Shown here: positions 33,734 to 37,011 of the stretch, in pieces
Position numbering within the stretch: the first letter of the stretch is position 1
Layout: every line of letters starts with the position of its first letter
NCBI GenBank assembly: GCA_002298605.1
Contig: DBKS01000031.1
Span: 1-37,011, forward strand
From: Bifidobacterium sp. UBA744
Lineage (GTDB): Bacteria > Actinomycetota > Actinomycetes > Actinomycetales > Bifidobacteriaceae
Length of the DNA: 37,011 nt
Reading direction: 5' to 3'
Notes under the pieces: generated by a model
What the model saw: the letters and a program-made list of their open reading frames with translations, nothing else
Told to the model about the DNA's origin: nothing
Database searches by the model: none
Made by a program: the position numbers and the translations under genes

Positions 33734-34105
33734 TCAGTGGCTCCGCTGGGCTTCGCGTTCGTTTGCGTGCGTTCTGCGCATATGGTTCGCGTATACGATC
33801 AGGGCCAGCTGTCCGAGCAGCGTTATGGCGATGATGACGAGGGCCGTCCACTTGTTGCCGGCATAGAAATCGAATACGTCCGGCTCGTATCCGTCGACCG
33901 TCGATGTGAAGACGATGAACGAGGCCGCGTACAGTGCCAGCGGGACGAAATGCAATCCGACCGGAATCCAAGTCGTCAGCTGGGGCATCCGGACGTTTGC
34001 CGCGAAAAAGGGGCTGCGAATGGCGGTGATGCTGAGGTCAAGAGTGCAGGCCAACAGACCGAGCGTGAACAACGCGGCCGGGATGGCCGAAATCCACTGT
34101 TCCAT
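33734..34105 (-). CDS. Small integral membrane protein, unknown function
   Basis: A 123-residue protein from ATG 34105 with three hydrophobic segments: AIPAALFTLGLLACTLDLSI, TWIPVGLHFVPLALYAASFIVFTS and WTALVIIAITLLGQLALIVYANHM. Between the second and third is an acidic loop (TVDGYEPDVFDFYAGN), and the C terminus is basic (RRTHANEREAQRSH). I do not recognise a family. AAGGAA lies upstream but 11 nt from the ATG, longer than ideal; a TTG at 34138 is an alternative start. It stands alone on the minus strand between ettA and the divergent padR gene. Confidence 0.65.
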   Translation of the reverse strand: MEQWISAIPAALFTLGLLACTLDLSITAIRSPFFAANVRMPQLTTWIPVGLHFVPLALYAASFIVFTSTVDGYEPDVFDFYAGNKWTALVIIAITLLGQLALIVYANHMRRTHANEREAQRSH

Positions 34106-34289
34106 CAGAATCCATTTCCTTCGAGATCGTTTGGTCAAACACGGTCAAGTCATATGCCTATTTCGACTCCGGCCGCTCGGGCAACAATGCATTGCAAAGC
34201 GCTCGTATAATGCCGAATTCATGTCAATTCCATCTCAGTTCAGGGTGGGTGTCAATACGTTCCATCAAACATGCACAGATGGGAGGCGT

Positions 34290-34327
34290 CGGGCCTTGTT
34301 CTCACAAGCGGGCCTTGTTCTCACGAG
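34290..34327 (+). repeat. Tandem 19-bp direct repeat upstream of padR
   Basis: CGGGCCTTGTTCTCACAAG (34290-34308) is followed at once by CGGGCCTTGTTCTCACGAG (34309-34327), 18 of 19 bases identical. The unit begins about 165 nt before padR. It looks like a recent duplication, or a pair of protein sites on nearly the same helical face (19 bp is close to two turns). Confidence 0.85.
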
Positions 34328-34418
34328 GCTGTCGTCGTTGCGGTGACTTGTGCCGCGGCGCTCGTCGTCCGGGAACGATGCCACGGTCCGTGAGTCTCTC
34401 CTTGAAGCGTGAGGGGTA

Positions 34419-34447
34419 TTGACAACTATCTAGGTAGATAATATACT
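34419..34447 (+). promoter_or_regulatory. padR promoter: TTGACA, 17 nt, TATACT, apparently leaderless
   Basis: The -35 TTGACA (34419-34424) is consensus, the spacer is exactly 17 nt, and the -10 TATACT (34442-34447) differs from consensus by one base. Transcription should begin at 34453-34455, on or next to the ATG at 34455. No ribosome binding site exists before the ATG, which agrees with a leaderless mRNA. Confidence 0.85.
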
Positions 34448-34453
34448 TAGATA
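34427..34453 (+). promoter_or_regulatory. Palindromic operator in the padR promoter, with a second partial site
   Basis: TATCTAGGTAGATA (34427-34440) has perfect 6-bp arms around GG and fills the spacer between -35 and -10. TATACTTAGATA (34442-34453) shares the TAGATA half and covers the -10 box and the start point. A dimer bound here would block RNA polymerase, as expected for PadR autorepression. Confidence 0.72.
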
Positions 34454-34454
34454 C

Positions 34455-34865
34455 ATGAGTGATAATCGTAGCGATGGCGGCAGGGTTTCCTCGCCTAAGC
34501 CTCGTTGGCCGGCTTTGTGGGTCAGGGCGGCATTACGCACTGCCGTGTTGCAGACGCTGGAGCCGGGACCGTTGCATGGTTACGGCATCGCGCTGGCATT
34601 GAGCGATGCGGGGTTCGGCAGGCCCAAGGGCGGTTCCCTGTACCCGATCCTCGAGGAACTGGTGGCGGACGGATGCATGGTCGCGTCATGGCGGGAAGGC
34701 GACGGCGGTCCAGGCCGCAAGGTGTACGAACTGACCGAAGCGGGTACCGATCGTCTCGGCCATGAGCGGGAACAGTGGAATGCGCTGGCTGCGGCGTTGA
34801 ACGCCGGGGCGGCGATGGGAAGACGAAACGCTGGTTCGCTGGAATCAGCGGGATCGGAGGAATGA
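34455..34865 (+). CDS. PadR-family transcriptional regulator
   Basis: A 136-residue winged-helix regulator. The PadR domain covers about residues 24-105: ALRTAVLQTLEPGPLHGYGIALAL, then PKGGSLYPILEELVADGCM (recognition helix and following helix), and the wing GPGRKVYELTEAGTDRL. A short C-terminal helix for dimerisation follows. It has no ligand-binding domain beyond this, typical of the small PadR class. It sits directly on a near-consensus leaderless promoter that contains a palindrome, so autorepression is likely. The stop overlaps the start region of the membrane protein gene downstream, the usual PadR/partner pair. The inducing signal is unknown. Confidence 0.92.
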   Translation: MSDNRSDGGRVSSPKPRWPALWVRAALRTAVLQTLEPGPLHGYGIALALSDAGFGRPKGGSLYPILEELVADGCMVASWREGDGGPGRKVYELTEAGTDRLGHEREQWNALAAALNAGAAMGRRNAGSLESAGSEE

Positions 34866-35938
34866 TGACCGAACGTGATGATGACGATACTCTGGCCGGC
34901 ATGGACGACCGCTTCCAGCGGGTGCGTGGCCGCAGGGACGATGTTCGTTGGTCCGATCGTGCGGCGCTGCGCCTGATGGACGAGGACGTGGATGCGGCCC
35001 ATGCGCGTTCGGCGTTCCGCGAAGCGCTGGCTGTGCTGGGGGAGTCTGGGGAATCCGCCGATGAATTGCTCGGCGAGCCGCAGGACTGGGCGGATGCTTG
35101 GATCGAACGGTGGCGCGAGGACGGTGAGGGCGCGTTTGAACCACAGGCCCTCACGGTACGCGACGTGGCGGTGTATGGCCTTGTTTCGGCGGTGTTGTTC
35201 TCGGTACTGATGGCGCTGGGCGGATTGTCCGGCGCGTCGTACTCGCCGATGGTCGCGCTGGCGCCGTTGCTGATGTCCATCGCGGCCGTCGGCGTGGTGC
35301 CGGTTTGGCGATATGGTCTTCGCAGATTCTCCCGTGCCATGGCGTTGCTGCTTGTGTCGCTCTGGGCGATCGTCGGGGTGGCCGTGGTCGTGGGGTACGC
35401 CTGGTTGACGGATTCGATGGATCTGCCCCAACTGCCCTCGTGGATGGTCATGGTGCCGGCCACGGTTGCGTATGCACTGCTGATCTGGCTCGTCTCGCGC
35501 TATTGGAAGCCGGCGTCGACCCGTCGCTCCGATACGGATGGACTCCCTGCGGACGATGCCGTGTGGCTGGCTGAACTGGCCGGAGCGTTACGGCTGCGCG
35601 GGGACATGTCGGAGAGCCGGATCCGGCGCGTCGTGGACGACGCGCGGCAATGGGCCCGGGAATCAGGCTCCGGTCTCGAAGACGAGTTCGGATCGGCACA
35701 GGCGTATGCCGCAAGTTTTAAACCTTCGTCGTTGCGCGAATTGCGTGCCGTGTGGTTCTGGCTTGCTGTCGTTCTTCTTGAAGCTCTCTACACGGTCGTC
35801 ACTTGGCTTGGCTATGCGGGGCACGGCGAATATTCCAAGGGGATTGCCTCGACGATGCTGGCGACGGGCTTGGCATGTTTGGTGGGTTCCCTGGTTTCCT
35901 GGTGGCGCAACCGCCAGCGTTGCCGCGCCAGCCGATGA
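34865..35938 (+). CDS. PadR-partner membrane protein with two helical (HAAS/DUF1700-like) domains
   Basis: A 357-residue membrane protein cotranscribed with padR. GGAGG at 34856-34860 serves ATG 34865 (1-nt overlap with the padR stop); ATG 34862 is too close. The N-terminal soluble part (about 30-85) and the loop at about 230-300 both look like the small helical domain common in PadR-partner proteins: an ALRLMDEDVDAAHARSAFREA helix pair ending LLGEPQDWADAW, and ELAGALRLRGDMSESRIRRV ending EFGSAQAYAASF. Four transmembrane helices (about 103-214) separate them and two more (303-354) follow. Such proteins are thought to sense or influence envelope state and modulate the regulator; here that is inference. 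Confidence 0.75.
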   Translation: MTERDDDDTLAGMDDRFQRVRGRRDDVRWSDRAALRLMDEDVDAAHARSAFREALAVLGESGESADELLGEPQDWADAWIERWREDGEGAFEPQALTVRDVAVYGLVSAVLFSVLMALGGLSGASYSPMVALAPLLMSIAAVGVVPVWRYGLRRFSRAMALLLVSLWAIVGVAVVVGYAWLTDSMDLPQLPSWMVMVPATVAYALLIWLVSRYWKPASTRRSDTDGLPADDAVWLAELAGALRLRGDMSESRIRRVVDDARQWARESGSGLEDEFGSAQAYAASFKPSSLRELRAVWFWLAVVLLEALYTVVTWLGYAGHGEYSKGIASTMLATGLACLVGSLVSWWRNRQRCRASR

Positions 35939-36109
35939 AGATCAGAGCCATACCTGTGATTCGGGCGGTACCTCGCCGAGGGCGTTGACGGCGTGTATTG
36001 TGGCGTCGTGGCTTAGCGTGCCGGTCAAGAGTGATTTGTGTGAAAGTTTGCGACGCGCATGGCAGGCATCGGGACGGGCGCAATCGGACCTATGGCGAAT
36101 GCCCGTGCA

Positions 36110-36115
36110 TACAAT
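36110..36115 (+). promoter_or_regulatory. Candidate -10 box (TACAAT) for the small three-gene cassette
   Basis: TACAAT lies 21 nt before the ATG at 36137 and is preceded by TGCA, close to an extended -10. No -35 is seen. The 198-nt gap after the PadR partner (35939-36136) shows no gene and no clear terminator. Confidence 0.4.
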
Positions 36116-36136
36116 AGTGATGGCAAGGAGGTTGTC

Positions 36137-36397
36137 ATGCGCATCTTCGATTACTACGAGACCGGTGACGGTGTAAAGGTCACGCATTCCGACATGACGC
36201 CTGAACATAATGTTTTGGTGTTCTTCGACAAGGGGAGCCAGCACCTTGAAGTCACCCTTCCGGAGGGACGCATCGTCGAGAACAAGGGGTTCAGTAATAG
36301 CCAGGCGGCGGCATTCCTCATCAGCACGGTCCGCGGCATGAAATCCATTATGGACTATGCGCAACGTGGAGGGGTCGACCATGCCTGGGCTTTATAG
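36137..36397 (+). CDS. Hypothetical 86-residue protein, first gene of the DUF4160 cassette
   Basis: I do not recognise this protein. It begins MRIFDYYETGDGVKVTHSDM, has a beta-rich first half with NVLVFFDKGSQHLEVTLPEG, and a helical second half (NSQAAAFLISTVRGMKSIMDYAQRGG). It has no signal peptide or membrane segment. The ribosome binding site AAGGAGG (36125-36131), 5 nt before the ATG, is one of the strongest in the window. The frame is open back to 36059 but only this start has such a site. It overlaps the DUF4160 gene by 17 nt, so the two are translated together. A role as partner or antitoxin of the DUF4160 protein is a guess from gene order. Confidence 0.72.
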   Translation: MRIFDYYETGDGVKVTHSDMTPEHNVLVFFDKGSQHLEVTLPEGRIVENKGFSNSQAAAFLISTVRGMKSIMDYAQRGGVDHAWAL

Positions 36398-36653
36398 AAT
36401 CAGCGGATTCCTCGTTTACTTCTGGGCTAATGAAAGCGGCGAGCCCATTCACGTGCATGTGGCGCGTGGCAAGCAATCGCCTTCGTCGGCAAAATTCTGG
36501 ATTCTCGAAAACGGCGATGTTCGACTGGAGAAGTCATCTCCGGACATGTCTTCTAAAGAGGAACGAGGCATCGTGGATTTTCTTCGTTCGGTCGCGCCGG
36601 ACATAGTCGTGGCATGGCAGGAGGTGTTTGGCTATGTCCGCTTCCACGACTGA
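36381..36653 (+). CDS. DUF4160 domain protein
   Basis: A 90-residue protein of the DUF4160 type: MPGLYRISGFLVYFWANESG, then EPIHVHVARGKQSPSSAKFW with the HVHV-type motif, then the C-terminal helix KEERGIVDFLRSVAPDIVVAWQEVFG. DUF4160 proteins are often coded beside a small DUF2442 protein in toxin-antitoxin-like pairs; their activity is not established. GGAGGGG (36368-36374) gives a clear start at ATG 36381, inside the end of the upstream gene. Its own end overlaps the next gene by 20 nt. Confidence 0.85.
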   Translation: MPGLYRISGFLVYFWANESGEPIHVHVARGKQSPSSAKFWILENGDVRLEKSSPDMSSKEERGIVDFLRSVAPDIVVAWQEVFGYVRFHD

Positions 36654-36873
36654 GTCGACGTTGCGCGCATGTGGTCGTGTCGGTGGTTTCGATGTGTACT
36701 ACAATCCCCTCAATCGTCGTATGATCTGCGAACGCGAATCCGACCTTGCCGCCGCATTGTTCGATTTCCCGTCCTGCACGCTGGTTCACAACTGGGGGGT
36801 CAGTGAGCAAGTGCTGTCGCAGTTACGTCGCTGGCTGCAATCTGAAGCGCAGCTGCGTATGTCAAATGAATGA
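36634..36873 (+). CDS. Hypothetical 79-residue protein, third gene of the DUF4160 cassette
   Basis: Not recognised with confidence. It reads GGFDVYYNPLNRRMICERES, then FDFPSCTLVHNWGVSEQVLSQLRRWLQSEAQ, a short beta part and a C-terminal helix. It stands where a DUF2442-like partner of DUF4160 would be expected, but I cannot align it to that family by eye. AGGAGG (36619-36624) lies 9 nt before ATG 36634 within the end of the DUF4160 gene. Three overlapping genes, each with a near-consensus ribosome binding site, argue for one complex or a toxin-antitoxin-like unit made in fixed ratio. Confidence 0.72.
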   Translation: MSASTTESTLRACGRVGGFDVYYNPLNRRMICERESDLAAALFDFPSCTLVHNWGVSEQVLSQLRRWLQSEAQLRMSNE

Positions 36874-36938
36874 CGCAACCGATATGACACAGGGCTGACG
36901 CAGATGACGGAGATACGGCTTTCGTTGGTGCCGCTCAT
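36786..36938 (-). other. Possible short or decayed minus-strand frame with a strong ribosome binding site
   Basis: On the minus strand AAGGAG followed by ATAGCG and ATG (36938) is an almost ideal start. The frame gives only 50 residues (MSGTNESRISVICVSPVSY and so on) and runs into the antisense of the third cassette gene. The residues do not resemble a known family and are Cys/Ser/Arg-rich after the overlap. It may be the surviving 5' end of a gene whose body was replaced by the cassette, or chance. Confidence 0.3.
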
Positions 36939-37011
36939 CGCTATCTCCTTCGTTCTTGGTTCGTCGAACATACTTGAGTTGTGTGAATCGCGGATAACGC
37001 CCGTCTTCTTG
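36904..37011 (+). other. Open frame running off the right edge, uncertain
   Basis: ATG 36904 opens a plus-strand frame that stays open to the end of the window (36 codons) with a hydrophobic start (SLVPLIAISFVLGSSNIL). It has no ribosome binding site and overlaps the minus-strand candidate above. At most one of the two can be real. Confidence 0.2.

Larger units (their letters stand above)
34106..34454. other. Intergenic region between the small membrane protein and padR
   Basis: About 350 nt with no convincing gene. Plus-strand frames across it have no ribosome binding site or motifs. It contains a CAATGCATTG palindrome (34185-34194), a TATAAT at 34206-34211 without a good -35, the exact tandem 19-mer at 34290-34327, and the padR promoter at its right end. 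An AT-rich patch at 34417-34455 contrasts with the GC-rich surroundings. Confidence 0.55.

Noticed and set aside
33460..33834. 124-codon plus-strand frame upstream of ettA
   Set aside because: No ribosome binding site, no recognisable domain, and it runs into the antisense of the small membrane protein.
35942..36382. 146-codon minus-strand frame opposite the DUF4160 cassette
   Set aside because: No ribosome binding site or motif; the plus strand has three coherent overlapping genes.
36381..36653. Calling the cassette a defined toxin-antitoxin system
   Set aside because: The DUF4160 match alone does not show toxicity, and neither partner could be assigned to an antitoxin family by eye.
33481..36891. 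ATGACGCA/ATGACACA pairs at 33481-33503 and 36870-36891 as possible ends of a mobile segment
   Set aside because: The spacers differ (7 and 6 nt), the match is short, and no transposase or integrase lies between; probably chance.

Overview
The window reads as a continuous chromosomal segment of a high-GC actinobacterium, most probably a Bifidobacterium of the longum/breve type. Reasons: the gene order ftsZ-sepF-yggT-divIVA-lspA-rluD-dnaE and the block dacB-tilS-hpt-ftsH-(folK)-DUF3180 are actinobacterial; GTG starts are frequent; thiE is fused to thiC; and glycyl-tRNA synthetase is the single-chain form. The species assignment is inference. I see no rRNA, tRNA, CRISPR array, insertion sequence or prophage.

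Region by region. (1) 1-2475: a minus-strand thiamine operon, thiM then thiE-thiC (cut by the left edge), behind a TPP riboswitch whose last conserved element is also the ribosome binding site of thiM. (2) 2580-4236: aminopeptidase C (pepC), convergent with and overlapping a small XRE-type regulator. (3) 4364-7123: glyS and a tRNA-dihydrouridine synthase, back to back. (4) 7267-15929: the cell-division end of the dcw cluster (ftsZ, sepF, yggT, divIVA), then lspA, an RluA-type pseudouridine synthase and the replicative polymerase dnaE. (5) 16062-17400: a stand-alone fucO (lactaldehyde reductase) unit with a -10 box, a perfect 12-bp palindrome in the leader and a strong hairpin at its end. (6) 17460-23904: envelope functions, with a family 2 glycosyltransferase on the minus strand, an AI-2E-family membrane protein coupled to a processive membrane glycosyltransferase, and an ABC ATPase/permease pair. 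(7) 23988-30533: a tightly packed operon of a PBP4-like lipoprotein, tilS, hpt, ftsH, a degenerate FolK-like protein and a DUF3180 membrane protein. (8) 30569-33418: minus-strand tesB and the ABC-F factor ettA. (9) 33734-37011: the most accessory-looking part, with a small membrane protein, an autoregulated-looking PadR/membrane-protein pair on an apparently leaderless promoter, and a three-gene cassette of small proteins around a DUF4160 protein.

Most of the window is housekeeping. The best candidates for something new are: three 8-nt elements before the FolK-like gene that could form mutually exclusive hairpins hiding or freeing its Shine-Dalgarno sequence; the FolK-like protein itself, which has kept its place in the operon but lost most HPPK catalytic residues; the leaderless PadR promoter with a palindrome between -35 and -10 and a partner protein with two similar helical domains; the DUF4160 three-gene cassette; and an exact eightfold 11-residue repeat in the DivIVA tail. 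All calls come from reading the sequence; no database search or folding program was run.
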